A stretch of DNA of 64,000 bases from Bacteroidota bacterium (GCA_016708785.1 JADJFC010000002.1:248001-312000); one strand, 5' to 3'; positions 45,777 through 56,216 are shown, numbered from the stretch's first letter. Notes: generated by a model from the letters alone, not told the origin. Made by a program: numbers and translations.

Positions 45777-47223
45777 ATGAAAATGATCTCTCGAATTATT
45801 TCAGCCTCATGGCATTAACTCTTCTCCTGGCTTCTTGCGGGAAAGAGAAATCGTCAGTGACCGGCTGGAATTACAACGATCCTGCTAATGGCGGATTTGA
45901 AGTAGCTCCTTATGACGAACAGGAAACAGGTCCCGGACTTGTTTTAGTTGAAGGTGGTACTTTCTCGATGGGTAGAACAGAACAGGACATTACTCAAGAC
46001 TGGAACAATATTCCACGTCGTAACGGTCTCTTCTTTCTATATCGATGAAACTGAGGTTGCTAACGTTCACTACTTAGAATACCTGTATTGGGTATCTAGA
46101 GTGTTCAGCGCTGATTATCCTGAAGTTTATAAAAAAGCTTTACCCGATACATTAGTATGGCGTGACCGTTTGGCTTACAATGAGCCTTTGGTTGAACTTT
46201 ACTTACGTCACCCTGCTTATCAGCAATATCCGGTTGTCGGTGTAAACTGGTTACAGGCTTCTGATTTCTGTGCATGGAGAACTGATCGTAAACGAACAGA
46301 TCCTTATCCGCGAAGGTATCCTTCGTGTGAATCCAAATCAGATCAATGAAGATAACTTCAATACTGATTCATATCTATCTGGCCAATATGAAGGTCTCGT
46401 TAAAACAGATATGGCTGATTTGAATCCTAGCTCAGGAAATAACGGTACTCGTAAAGTAAGAATGGAAGATGGTATCCTTCTTCCCACGTTACAGACTCCC
46501 GACAGAAGCAGAGTGGGAATATGCCGCTCTTTCTCAAGTTGGAAACACAGTTTACGAACGGTAACAGATCGTCGTCTTTATCCTTGGAATGGTCACATTA
46601 CTCGTAACAAAGATGAAAAGTATAAAGGTGCCATGATGGCCAACTTTAAACGTGGTCGTGGTGATAACATGGGTACTGCAGGTTTCTTAAATGATAACGC
46701 TGATATCCCTGCACCTGCATTCTTTCTGGCCAAATGATTACGGTCTTTATTGTATGGCAGGTAACGTTAATGAATGGGTAATGGATGTTTATCGTCCGCT
46801 TTCTCCGGAAGATAAAAGTGATTTCAATCCTTTCCGTGGTAACGTCTTCTCAACTCAACAAAGAGATGAAGAAGGTGCAATCATTGAGAAAGATAGTTTA
46901 GGTCGTATCCCACAACGTGAAGTTACTCCTGAAGAAAGTGCTGAACGTCGCAATTATACTAAAGCTGATAACATCAATTACCTTGATGCTGATGAGGCAG
47001 AATTTATTAAATATGATTATGGTGTTACTTCTCTTATTAATGATAAGGCCCGAGTTTACAAAGGTGGTTCATGGAGAGATCGTGCATACTTTATGAATCC
47101 CGGTTCTCGCCGCTTCACTGACGAAAGACAAAGTACCAATGATCTTGGTTTCCGTTGTGCAAGGTGACCAGAGTAGGTAGTCCGGTTGGATTAGGTACAG
47201 GAAGAAAAGCCAGAACGAAATAA
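45777..47223 (+). pseudogene. gldK: Type IX secretion lipoprotein GldK/PorK, at least four frameshifts
   Basis: Start ATG 45777. A lipobox (LLLASCGK) is followed by an FGE-sulfatase-like domain: VEGGTFSMG, FYIDETEVANVHYLEYLYW, VVGVNWLQASDFC, AGNVNEWVMDVYRP, VYKGGSWRDRAYFMNPGS and DLGFRCA. These pieces lie in successive frames with switches near 46020, 46305, 46490, 46725 and 47155, and the last frame gives GLGTGRKARTK with TAA 47221-47223. GldK forms the periplasmic ring of the T9SS with GldN. The density of breaks in a gene expected to be functional suggests poor sequence here. A strong terminator follows directly. Confidence 0.88.
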
Positions 47224-47257
47224 TATCTGCTTAGGCACTTAAAAATATTTTTTTTTA

Positions 47258-47280
47258 CCCCGCAAATGCGGGGTTTTTTT
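47258..47280 (+). terminator. Rho-independent terminator after gldK
   Basis: CCCCGC (47258-47263) and GCGGGG (47268-47273) form a 6-bp GC stem with an AAAT loop, followed by seven T (47274-47280). It lies 35 bases after the gldK stop. Confidence 0.9.
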
Positions 47281-47420
47281 ATGCCTTTTTTTAGCGTTCA
47301 ATAGATTTAAAAGCCCTTAAATCGTTTCACAACGCACTAAAATGAATATTGTAAGAAATAGGAAGCTTTTCTCAACCCTGTTGATGCTCAAGGGTATAAT
47401 GAGGTATAAATCACCAAATA

Positions 47421-48719
47421 ATGAAAATGAAAAAAATCTACATCTTGTTTATTTTGCTTTCAGTAAGCAATATAAATGTATTTGCCCAGATTGATAACCT
47501 GAGTAATTTAAGTTCTGAATGGATGCGTTCCGGCGTTAGAAATGCCGCCACCGACGCCGCTGATATTGTTGTATACAATCCGGCTGGAGTAACTTCATTA
47601 AAAAATGGATTGCATATCAACTTCAGCAATCAGACGTTATTCAGAAAACCATCTCATTCATATGATATGGGTTTAGGAGAAGGACAGAAGCAATATGAAC
47701 AAGGAAGTGCAGATCCATTTCTTCCAAATTTATATATAGCCTACAAGAAAAATAACTGGGCTCTTTACTCAGGAGTTTTCTTTTCGGGCGGAGGAGCAAC
47801 TGCTGATTATCCTAAAGGTTCAATTACAATAGACCTAATTGGACTAGGCACACTTGGAGCAGCACAAGGTGCATACACAACTATCAAAGATCCTTATCTT
47901 AAAGCCAGCTCAATGTATATGACCACAACTCTTGGTGGTTCGTATGCTGTGAGCGTGGTATTTCATTTTCTGCAGCAAGATATTTATCTGCAGCCAATAC
48001 TTCTGAACTGGGAATGACACTTACTTGTCTCCCTTGAATTTCCTGATGTTCCAATGAGTCTTAAAACTACTGACAATGCATCTGGAGTTGGGGCTGTTTT
48101 GGTGTTAGTTTGACCGCATTAGATAAAGTAAGTATTTCTGCACGTTATGAAAGTCAGGTAAGCTTGAAATTCAAAACTTCGCAAGATCACGATGATTTTG
48201 GTTTAACAACTGATGGTGCAACGAATCACAGAGATCTTCCTGCTGTACTAGCTTTGGGAGCGACTTATGATGTAACTTCCAAATTCAAAGTAATGGCAGA
48301 CTATAATTACTACTTCAGGAAGATGCTGATTGGGGTAAATCTTCTGTTGCAACAGATGAAGTTCTTTGTCTTTATTGGCAGGTAACGCAAACATCATTGC
48401 CTTCGGATTCCAGTATAAAATTAAAAGCAAAATTACTGTCAGTTCAGGAATCGGTTTTACAAAAATGGATTTCCAGGACAAAGACGGATACTACGCAAAC
48501 CTAGGAACATTTGAAGTTGTGCAAAGCGACAACACAAATATCAATATGGGTTTTGCATATAAGCCAATCAAAAACATCACATTTAACTTCGGTTACATGC
48601 ACGTATTCTATCCTTCAGATCAACAGATCAAAGTGGTAAGTGCACAACCTTTAGATGTAACTGTAAATGCAAATAGTTACATCAATGCGATTGCATTGGG
48701 AGTGAACTTGGCGTTTTAA
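47421..48719 (+). pseudogene. OmpP1/FadL family outer membrane transporter, frameshifted
   Basis: Signal peptide MKKIYILFILLSVSNINVFA; then RSGVRNAATDAADIVVYNPAG, the N-terminal hatch region (NPAG) of FadL-type hydrocarbon/long-chain fatty acid porins, followed by barrel strands. The frame changes near 47950, 48085 and 48330-48375, while the expected barrel continues (VSISARYESQVSLKF, FKVMADYNYYF, ITVSSGIGFTKMDF, NITFNFGYMHVF) to the final GVNLAF at 48719. The family imports hydrophobic compounds across the outer membrane. Probably one gene of about 430 residues damaged by sequence errors. Confidence 0.8.
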
Positions 48720-48762
48720 GAATCGGAATTCCGGAGTAACACTCAATTCGTTAATCATTACA

Positions 48763-48798
48763 AAAAAAGGGTTTGGCTGTAAAGTTGAACCCTTTTTT
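48763..48798 (+). terminator. Rho-independent terminator after the FadL-like gene
   Basis: An 11-bp stem (48763-48773 with 48788-48798; core GGGTT/AACCC flanked by A and T runs) ending in six T. Those T bases are also the first bases of the palindrome at 48793, so the two folds compete. Confidence 0.75.
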
Positions 48799-48850
48799 CA
48801 TTTATGTTGAGGTGTAGTCTGCAGACTACACCTCAACATAAATGAAAAAA
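48793..48850. repeat. 58-base perfect palindrome without spacer
   Basis: 48793-48821 is the exact reverse complement of 48822-48850: 29-bp arms meeting at CTGCAG with no loop. It overlaps the terminator at its left edge and ends 38 bases before the next gene. Such spacer-free palindromes are unstable in many hosts, so a fold-back assembly artefact should also be considered. Confidence 0.92.
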
Positions 48851-48888
48851 AAGTATATTGCAGATTAGAATTCTTTAAATACTATTTT

Positions 48889-50382
48889 ATGAAGAAATTT
48901 TGCTTGTTCTGCCTTCTCCTTTGTTTTTTCTTAAATGTAAATGCTCAAATATTCAGTAAAGAATTTGGTAGCGCATCAGATACAATTGATGTTAAGGAAA
49001 TACTAATTGCAAAAGATTCAGGGATCGCTATTTTTGCAAATAGTCGAAGGAATTCTTTTGACGAAATTTTTCATCAAAATGAATGAATTGGGTGATACAT
49101 TGTTCACGAAAAGATATTCTTCAAATAAGGACCTTATTATTGGAAATGTTGAGCAATCTGATGTCGATAGCACTTTCTTTGTTTTAGCGAAGAAAGATTC
49201 AGCATCGTGTATAATTAATATTGATAAAGTAGGTAATATTATATGGCAGAAGAATTATCAGTTGCAGGATTCTGTTGTTTTCAGGAAAATGAAACTGGTT
49301 GACAACGATTCGATTTTATTTTGGGAAGAATAGGTCATGGATATGAGGAGATTTCTTTTGAAGATGGATCGTCAGGGAAATGTTGTTGATCAGATCAAAT
49401 TTGGACGAGATTCGCTTCATTTGACAAGCAATTATCCTAAAATTGATAATTTTATTGTAGACGCAGCTAATAATGTAATATTTACCGGACAGGAAGCTGA
49501 AACTAATTGGCCTCTTACGAATTTCAGTGCATTACTCTTTAAAATGAACTCAAATTTAGAGTTGGTGTGGAGATACAGTAACGATCTTGCCTATAAAATT
49601 TCGATGAAATCGTTCAGAATTCAAATGGTGAATACTGGATATTTTCGCATTATTTTATCAAGGTTCAAAGAGGCACCAGTCTAGTAACAGTTGATACAAC
49701 CGGTAATTATGTTTGTACAAGATTTTTTGAGATCCATGCCCCGGAGGTATCTTTTATTTACAATAGTATTTACACGACTGCAGGTGGTGTAATAAATGGT
49801 GTAAGATTAGGTGGAAAGTCATTCAGAATTGAAATGGACAATTTTGGTGATCTTGTGAATTACAAAGTCGGAACTGTGGGACAACCGACATTAACTGTGG
49901 AAACTCAATTTAGGAATTATAGTACCGTCCAGTGGCCAAAATAAAATTATAGTTTATGATACGCTATAGTAATTGCTTTCTTGAAGATTCAATTAGTTCC
50001 ACTAATTGTGCTCAGTGGAATTTTCCGCAAACATCTTATCTTAATCTTGAATCAGTGGCTCATCAGTTTGTGATTGACACCGTTAGTTGGAATGTGTCAT
50101 CAGGCATTTCAATATCTAATGGTTGTATTTCACTGGGAACAAATGAAATGATCAAGGAAGATTATAAGATTTATCCGAACCCGTCAACAGGAAAAGTGTA
50201 TTTTCAGTATTTAGGATCAACGGAAAACCTAGTATTCAACTTGATGACATCAATTCCAGGCTGGTCTATCATGGTCAAGACCTCTCATGTAACAAGGAAT
50301 TGTTTAATGCCGATTATTTTCACTCAGGAATATATTTTACAATTTCATCGCTGGAGATAGTGTCATTTATTCAGGAAAATAA
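48889..50382 (+). pseudogene. Secreted protein with T9SS sorting domain, multiple frameshifts
   Basis: Signal peptide MKKFCLFCLLLCFFLNVNAQ, then repeat-like segments in changing frames (FFIKMNELGDTLFTKRY, NIDKVGNIIWQKNYQ, FLLKMDRQGNVVDQIKFG, NVIFTGQE), closely resembling the blade repeats of the 3038-4651 protein. YKIYPNPSTGKVYFQY near 50170 opens a T9SS C-terminal sorting domain; the last residues GDSVIYSGK end at TAA 50380-50382 in a third frame. Breaks occur near 49070, 49335, 49620, 49940 and 50250. Probably an exported propeller-type protein; no catalytic motif. Confidence 0.7.
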
Positions 50383-50548
50383 TTATTCCTGAATAAGTTG
50401 AACACAGGTAATTAATGTGTTATTTGCATAAATCATTAAAAAACTGATACAAGTTCACAAGTGTTACACTTGAACTACTTCTAAAAAAGATCTTGTGCTG
50501 ACCTTTTGTGATCTTAGTGTTTTTTTCTCTATGCCCTCTGTGTTTAAA

Positions 50549-51928
50549 TTAATTATTGCCTATCTTATTTCTACCAACAAAAAAGTAAATCGGTAGTCCA
50601 ATCAAAATAATCAATAGTCCATACAAACTCGCATCTCGCTGAAAGATCAACATGTTCAAAGCGACAAGTGAAGCTAGAAGAATATATATTGCCGGAACAA
50701 CAGGATAGCCAAATGCTTTGTACGGTCTTTCCATATCCGGTCTTTTCACGCGGAGGACGAATAATCCTGAGATCGTTAAGATGTAGAATAGCATTACTGC
50801 AAACATGATGTATTGCAACAGATCATTGTATGTTCCTGAAAAGCATAACAAGCAAGCCCAGATGCATTGCATTGTAATTGCATTGGCCGGAACATTGTTT
50901 TTATTCAACTTCGCCGCAGGTTTCAAAAACATGCCATCTTTTGCCATTGCATAATATACACGCGCTGCTGTAAAAATGCAGCCATTCAAACAACCAAATG
51001 TCGAAACCATGATCATTGCTGCAATGAAATATTTGCCATTCGATCCTAAAATGGTTTCCATCATCAATGTTGCTACTCTGTCGTTCTCTGCTGTCTGGAT
51101 CTGGCCAATTGAAAGAACTGACAAATAGGAAACGTTTGCAAGCAAATACAGTAGGATCACAGTTCCTGTTCCGAGTAATAATGACATTGGTAAATTCTTC
51201 TGCGGATTGCGTACTTCGCCTGCAGTAAAGGTGATGTTGTTCCATGCATCAGCAGAAAACAATGAACCTGTCATCGCTGCACCGAATACACCCAATGTCG
51301 TAAGTGTGATCACATCAGGAAATGCCGGTTTAAAATGTGAGAAATTCAGTCCGCCTGATAAACCATAATATAATCCGGCACCAATCAGGAATATAAGTGC
51401 TCCGACTTTTGCCACTGTAAAAATGTTTTGAAGAAATGCACCTGATTTGACTTCTCTGTAATTGTACAGACTTAACAGGATGATCAGTGATACACCTAGT
51501 AGTTGCTGTGTATTAATGCCGAAACTTCCTATTGTAAAAACAACATTGGTCGCTGAAATAGAAGGGAAGAATACTCCTGCAAATTTTGCAAAGGCCACAC
51601 TTACAGCCGCAATTGTACCTGTTTGAATCACTGAAAACAAAGTCCAGCCATACAGGAAACCAAACATCTTCCCAAATGCTTCTCGAATATAAACATATTG
51701 CCCACCGGCTTTCGGCATAGCTGCGGCTAGTTCACCGTAACTGAGCGCTGCAAGTATCGTCATGATTCCAGTCACGACCCAGGCCATCAGTAACATACCC
51801 GGTGTTTGCACCTGACGGGAAATGTCCGCAGAAACTATAAAGATTCCTGAGCCAATCATTGAACCGATAATGATTGCCGTGGAATCAAATAAGGACAATT
51901 TCTTGTCAGATGCTTTTTCGTTTTTCAT
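50549..51928 (-). CDS. APC family amino acid permease
   Basis: 459 residues with about 12 hydrophobic segments. The start LFDSTAIIIGSMIGSGIFIV carries the unwound-helix substrate site (GSGIF) of the amino acid-polyamine-organocation superfamily; later signatures are ALSYGELAAAMPKAGGQYVY and LFSADAWNNITFTAGEVRNP. It resembles the L-type (LAT-like) bacterial exchangers or serine/threonine antiporters; substrate not resolved. Stands alone between the T9SS-sorted gene and divergent pyrF. Confidence 0.9.
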   Translation of the reverse strand: MKNEKASDKKLSLFDSTAIIIGSMIGSGIFIVSADISRQVQTPGMLLMAWVVTGIMTILAALSYGELAAAMPKAGGQYVYIREAFGKMFGFLYGWTLFSVIQTGTIAAVSVAFAKFAGVFFPSISATNVVFTIGSFGINTQQLLGVSLIILLSLYNYREVKSGAFLQNIFTVAKVGALIFLIGAGLYYGLSGGLNFSHFKPAFPDVITLTTLGVFGAAMTGSLFSADAWNNITFTAGEVRNPQKNLPMSLLLGTGTVILLYLLANVSYLSVLSIGQIQTAENDRVATLMMETILGSNGKYFIAAMIMVSTFGCLNGCIFTAARVYYAMAKDGMFLKPAAKLNKNNVPANAITMQCIWACLLCFSGTYNDLLQYIMFAVMLFYILTISGLFVLRVKRPDMERPYKAFGYPVVPAIYILLASLVALNMLIFQRDASLYGLLIILIGLPIYFFVGRNKIGNN

Positions 51929-51988
51929 TTGGAAAATTTCTTATTCAAATAAAGAAAATTATTTCAATACAATAGCTATTTTCGTCAC

Positions 51989-52813
51989 ATGACTCGTCAA
52001 CAATTATATGAACAAATTCAACGCAAAAAGTCTTATTTGTGTGTTGGACTCGATACAGATCTCAATAAGATTCCTAAGCATCTCCTGAAACTTGCTGATC
52101 CCATATATGAATTCAATCGGCAGATCATTGATGCAACGTCTGAGTATTGTGTGGCATTTAAACCGAATCTGGCTTTTTATGAGGCCTTGGGACCGGATGG
52201 ACTGCATAGCTTGAAGAAAACGGTTGATCATATTTCGCCTGACATCTTCACCATAGCTGATGCAAAACGTGGTGATATTGGCAATACTTCTGAAATGTAT
52301 GCCGATGCTTTTTTCAATTATTACAATTTTGATTCAGTGACCGTTGCTCCGTATATGGGCAAAGATTCTGTAGTGCCTTTTCTAAAAGATGGGAAATGGG
52401 TCATACTACTTGCGCTCACCAGCAATTCAGGGTCGATGGATTTTCAGATGATGGAAGTGAGTTCGATTGACCATTCTGATACAAAACTATTTCAGCAAGT
52501 GATCCGTCATGCCAGAAAATGGGCCAATGAAGATTCGCTTATGTTTGTTGTAGGTGCAACACATCCTGAACTTTTTAAAATGATCCGTGAAATAGCTCCC
52601 GATAATTTTCTGCTTGTTCCCGGAGTAGGTGCACAAGGTGGAAGCTTGAAAGAACTTTCGGAAACAGGAATGAACTCCATGTGTGGATTACTCGTGAATT
52701 CATCGCGTCAGATCATTTACGCATCTTCCGGTGAAGATTTTGCCGATAAAGCACGTGAACAAGCTCAATATATGCAGAAAGAAATGCATGAATTGTTAGA
52801 TCGTCTATTATAA
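51989..52813 (+). CDS. pyrF: Orotidine 5'-phosphate decarboxylase (type 2)
   Basis: 274 residues, the length of the longer type 2 class. The N-terminal [13 protein letters not shown] and [12 protein letters not shown] match, and the catalytic Asp-Lys-Asp set is in [15 protein letters not shown] (Asp about 91, Lys 93, Asp 96). [12 protein letters not shown] provides the phosphate-binding loop. It makes UMP in pyrimidine synthesis. Divergent from the permease; followed 51 bases later by a DUF2851 gene. Confidence 0.95.
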   Translation: MTRQQLYEQIQRKKSYLCVGLDTDLNKIPKHLLKLADPIYEFNRQIIDATSEYCVAFKPNLAFYEALGPDGLHSLKKTVDHISPDIFTIADAKRGDIGNTSEMYADAFFNYYNFDSVTVAPYMGKDSVVPFLKDGKWVILLALTSNSGSMDFQMMEVSSIDHSDTKLFQQVIRHARKWANEDSLMFVVGATHPELFKMIREIAPDNFLLVPGVGAQGGSLKELSETGMNSMCGLLVNSSRQIIYASSGEDFADKAREQAQYMQKEMHELLDRLL

Positions 52814-52864
52814 GAAACAGAACTTTCACTTGTTGAATTTACTTTTGAAGAAAAATAAATTCAC

Positions 52865-54142
52865 GTGACTGAATCATTCCTTCATTACATCTGGAAAAGC
52901 CGGCTCTTTAATTTTAATCAGTTAAAGACCATCGACGGGCAAGATGTTGAGATCCTTAATCCCGGTACACATAATACAAATGCCGGTCCTGATTTTTTTA
53001 ATGCTCAATTAAGAATTGACAACACCCTCTGGGCAGGAAATGTAGAGATACATGTAAATGCTTCCGAATGGATCAAACATGACCATCATAAAGATGCATC
53101 GTATGATAGCTGTATTCTTCATGTCGTTTATGAGAACGATACTGTCACGCGGAGGATGGATGGTTCAATCATTCCTGCAATAGAATTGAGAGGGCGTTTC
53201 CCGGATTATCTGTGGGATAATTTTATTGCACTTATCAGTGAGAATGAATGGGTTTCTTGTGGACATAGAATCAAAGAAATTGAGAAAGATGTTTGGACGG
53301 ATTTATTTCAAACAATGGCAGTAGAACGATTGCAATTAAAAGCACAGCATATTCTTATTTCATTGCAAGGATTAAAGAACGATTGGGAAGAATGTTTCTA
53401 TCAATATCTCGCTAAGAATTTCGGTTTTCAATTGAATGGTATGCCTTTCGAAATGCTTGCACGGAGTCTGCCATTGAAAATAGTTCGGAAGGAGCAGGGT
53501 AGCAAGTTGAATCTGGATGCTCTTTTCTATGGACAGGCCGGAATGCTGGACAAAGAATTTCTTGATGATTATCCATTGGCATTAAAAAAGAACTATCAAT
53601 TTCTGCAGTCGAAATATTCACTTAAGCCTATTCACTTATCGACCTGGAAGTTTCTTCGGATGAGGCCAGTTAACTTTCCAACAATTCGACTGGCACAATT
53701 GATCGTGCTTTTGCAAAATACAAACAACCTTTTTTCCATTGCCAGAGATCTGGAAAAGTTAAAGGATTTTCATAGGCTCTTTGACTTCCCTATAAATGAG
53801 TATTGGTCTGAACATTACCTTTTTGATAATAGTTCTGTCAGAAAGGAAAAGTCCATTGGTAAGAATTCAATTGACAATCTGATCATCAATACGATTGTCC
53901 CATTTTTGTATGCCTGGGGAACTTTCACTGGTTCTGAACCCTTCAAACTGAAAGCAATGACCTTACTTTTTGAACTTTCTTCCGAGAATAATCGTATCAT
54001 AGAAAAGTGGGAGCAATCTGGGGTAAAGGCCGAAAATGCAGGCCATTCTCAGGCCCTAATACATTTGAAACAATACCATTGCTCAGAAAAAAAATGTTTA
54101 ACTTGCAGCATTGGAATGAAATTGATCAACACTCTGCCATGA
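52865..54142 (+). CDS. DUF2851 family protein
   Basis: 425 residues starting at GTG 52865. The N-terminus TESFLHYIWKSRLFNF and GPDFFNAQLRID, GNVEIHVNASEWIKHDHHKD and LHVVYENDTV form the conserved DUF2851 core, which has a nuclease-like (PD-(D/E)XK style) look with a D..E.H arrangement, although this is not proven. The C-terminus has CSEKKCLTCSIGMKL, a possible metal-binding cysteine cluster. Function unknown; conserved across Bacteroidota. The stop overlaps the PspC gene start (ATGA). Confidence 0.85.
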   Translation: MTESFLHYIWKSRLFNFNQLKTIDGQDVEILNPGTHNTNAGPDFFNAQLRIDNTLWAGNVEIHVNASEWIKHDHHKDASYDSCILHVVYENDTVTRRMDGSIIPAIELRGRFPDYLWDNFIALISENEWVSCGHRIKEIEKDVWTDLFQTMAVERLQLKAQHILISLQGLKNDWEECFYQYLAKNFGFQLNGMPFEMLARSLPLKIVRKEQGSKLNLDALFYGQAGMLDKEFLDDYPLALKKNYQFLQSKYSLKPIHLSTWKFLRMRPVNFPTIRLAQLIVLLQNTNNLFSIARDLEKLKDFHRLFDFPINEYWSEHYLFDNSSVRKEKSIGKNSIDNLIINTIVPFLYAWGTFTGSEPFKLKAMTLLFELSSENNRIIEKWEQSGVKAENAGHSQALIHLKQYHCSEKKCLTCSIGMKLINTLP

Positions 54143-54366
54143 CCCTTATAAATAATATCCGGACCCATTTCGAAAAAAGCGCCTTTGGCGTTTGTACTTG
54201 GTTAGGCGATAAATTACATATGCGCTCTTCAGTCATAAGACTGTTCTTTATTTATGCTTCTTGTTTGACTGTTGCATCTCCATTGATCATATATATGATA
54301 TTGGCCTTTTGGCTAAAAATGAAATCGTACGTAAGAGCTAAGCGAACTTCGGTTTTTGACCTCTAA
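54139..54366 (+). CDS. PspC domain membrane protein
   Basis: 75 residues from the ATG that overlaps the DUF2851 stop. AFGVCTWLGDKLHMRSSVIRL and one long hydrophobic helix (LFFIYASCLTVASPLIIYMI) match the PspC domain found in phage-shock and stress proteins. Single-domain Bacteroidota members are of unknown role. Translationally coupled to DUF2851. Confidence 0.8.
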   Translation: MTLINNIRTHFEKSAFGVCTWLGDKLHMRSSVIRLFFIYASCLTVASPLIIYMILAFWLKMKSYVRAKRTSVFDL

Positions 54367-54390
54367 TAATAATAAAGTGCAATACCCAAT

Positions 54391-54438
54391 CAGTTATTCG
54401 TTATTCATCCCGATAGCTATCGGGATTCGTTATTAGTT
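54391..54438. repeat. Intergenic palindromic element flanked by ATTCGTT heptamers
   Basis: A perfect 20-base palindrome ATCCCGATAGCTATCGGGAT (54407-54426) flanked on the left by TTATTCGTTATTC and on the right by TCGTTATTAG. A one-mismatch palindrome copy lies at 15984. The heptamer flanks recur at 4636-4712 and elsewhere, so this is a dispersed repeat family. Confidence 0.8.
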
Positions 54439-54442
54439 GTAA

Positions 54443-55466
54443 ATGGCTCAGTCAACCCTTCGAATCAATTTAAGGTATTTTAAAAAATTATATGTAGCAA
54501 TCGGACTAATATTATCAGTTCTGATAATAGGTATAGTTGGTTTTATCATAATTCAAGATTATGATTTTATCGACGCTTTGTTCATGACCATTATCACAAT
54601 TGGTACAGTCGGTTATGGTGAGGTAAAGGCACTGGATGATGCAGGAAAATTATTTATGTCATTCCTAATCATCATAAGTATTACTACATTCGCCTATGCG
54701 ATTTCGGTGATCACACGATATGTGATCGAAGGTGAATTCCAAACGTATTTCAGACATTATAAAGTGAACAAAGAAATTCAAAAATTGAAAGATCACGTCA
54801 TTGTGTGTGGCTACGGTCGAAATGGTAAACAGGCATGTGATCAACTCAGATCGGAAAAAGTGAAGTTTGTTGCGATTGAATCGAATCCGCAGATCATTCA
54901 GGATATGCAGATGGAACCGGATGTTCTATTCATAGATGGAGATGCAACTAAAGATGACGTTCTTTTAGAAGCAGGATTGGAAAATGCAAAAGCGTTGATC
55001 ACGGCGCTTCCTAGTGATGCCGCAAATGTTTTTGTTGTGTTAACTGCGCGTGATAGAAATCCGAAATTAAAAATTATCAGTCGTGCCTCTGACGACGGTT
55101 CTGAACATAAATTAAAGCGCGCCGGAGCAGACAATGTGATCATGCCTGATAAGATTGGTGGAACTCATATGGCAGCCCTTATCACAAAACCGGATGTGCT
55201 CGAATTTATCGATCATATAACAGGTAGAATAAATATCCGTCTCGAGGAAATTTTATTTAGTAATCTTCCCGAGTCCATGCAAAATAAATCGATTCGAGAA
55301 CTCGAGGTCAGAAATAAAACCGGCGCAAATATCATAGGTTTACAAAGCTGCTGATGGAGATTATGTTATCAATCCTCCTCCTGAAACAGTCATGATGCAA
55401 GATGCAAAATTATTTGTTCTTGGAACTCAGGAACAAGTATCCAGGTTCAAAGAAATTCTAAAGTAA
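54443..55466 (+). pseudogene. Potassium channel with TrkA-N (RCK) domain, one-base frameshift near the end
   Basis: Two membrane helices (LYVAIGLILSVLIIGIVGFIII and the one after the pore) flank the selectivity filter TIGTVGYGEV. The cytosolic part is a TrkA-N Rossmann domain (HVIVCGYGRNGKQACDQL; IDGDATKDDVLLEAGL) followed by a TrkA-C-like region. The frame breaks at GGTTTAC near 55337; dropping one T gives IGYKAADGDYVINPPPETV and continues to EQVSRFKEILK and TAA 55464-55466. Total about 341 residues, a normal size. It conducts K+ under ligand control (nucleotide type not determined). Confidence 0.88.
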
Positions 55467-55469
55467 AGA

Positions 55470-56182
55470 ATGACAACAATTTTAGTCACCGGAAGTAATG
55501 GACTTTTAGGGCAAAAAATAATTTATGCGCTTCGAAATCGGCACGATGTGAAGTGTATCAGCACTTCACGTGGGGAGAACAGAATTACAATTCTCATCTG
55601 GTTCATCTGTCCACTGATTTTGTTTTTGATGGTAGAAACGGTCCATATGTAGAAACGGACGAACCGAATCCGCTCAGCTTTTATGCTCACACAAAATATG
55701 AAGGCGAAAAGTTGATCGAGAAAAGTGGAATCTCTGCTGCCATTCTAAGAACCATTATTATTTATGGAGTGGTTGATGATAATAGCCGTTCGAATGTTGT
55801 ATTGTGGGCATTGAATTCATTCGGAATAATAAATCAATCACTGTCATCAACGATCAATTTCGTTCGCCAACTTTAGCGGAAGACCTTGCTGATGCGTGCG
55901 TTTCCGCTGCATTGAAAAAGCAACCGGAATTTATCATGTTTCCGGACGAGAAGTGATGAACATTTTAGATATCGTTAGGATCGTTGCTGACTTTTTGAAT
56001 TGGATCAGAAATATATCATACCAACAAGTTCTGCGGAACTCAAGCAGCCCGCTGTGAGGCCTCCGGTAACAGGTTTTATAATCACAAAAGCAGTAAGAGA
56101 ATTGGATTTCAAACCTCGAACTTTTATTGAAGGCCTCTCTCATTTAAAGAACCAGCTTTTATTGGTTGCAGACAAAAACTAA
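55470..56182 (+). pseudogene. RmlD-like NAD(P)-dependent sugar nucleotide reductase, internal deletion and frameshifts
   Basis: ILVTGSNGLLGQKIIYAL is the Rossmann start of an RmlD/SDR-type reductase, followed by ISTSRGENR. The next recognisable segment, YNSHLVHLSTDFVFDG, is in another frame and normally lies about 60-65 residues later, so roughly 190 bases are missing between them near 55575. The catalytic YAHTK appears after it, and further frame changes near 55825, 55920 and 56000 lead to TGFIITKAVRELDFKP and the stop at 56182. The family reduces dTDP-4-keto-rhamnose or related sugars. As read it cannot make a working enzyme. Confidence 0.75.
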
Positions 56183-56216
56183 GTGACTTTCATTTGTAAG
56201 ACTAATTGTTTTGCAA

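Noticed and set aside
48763..48850. Riboswitch
   Set aside because: The structure is a terminator plus a perfect zero-loop palindrome, with no ligand-binding core; the following gene is a secreted protein.
50371..50392. Terminator hairpin TCAGGAA/TTCCTGA at the end of the T9SS cargo gene
   Set aside because: The stem is short and AT-rich and has no T-run on either strand, so it is not reported as a terminator.
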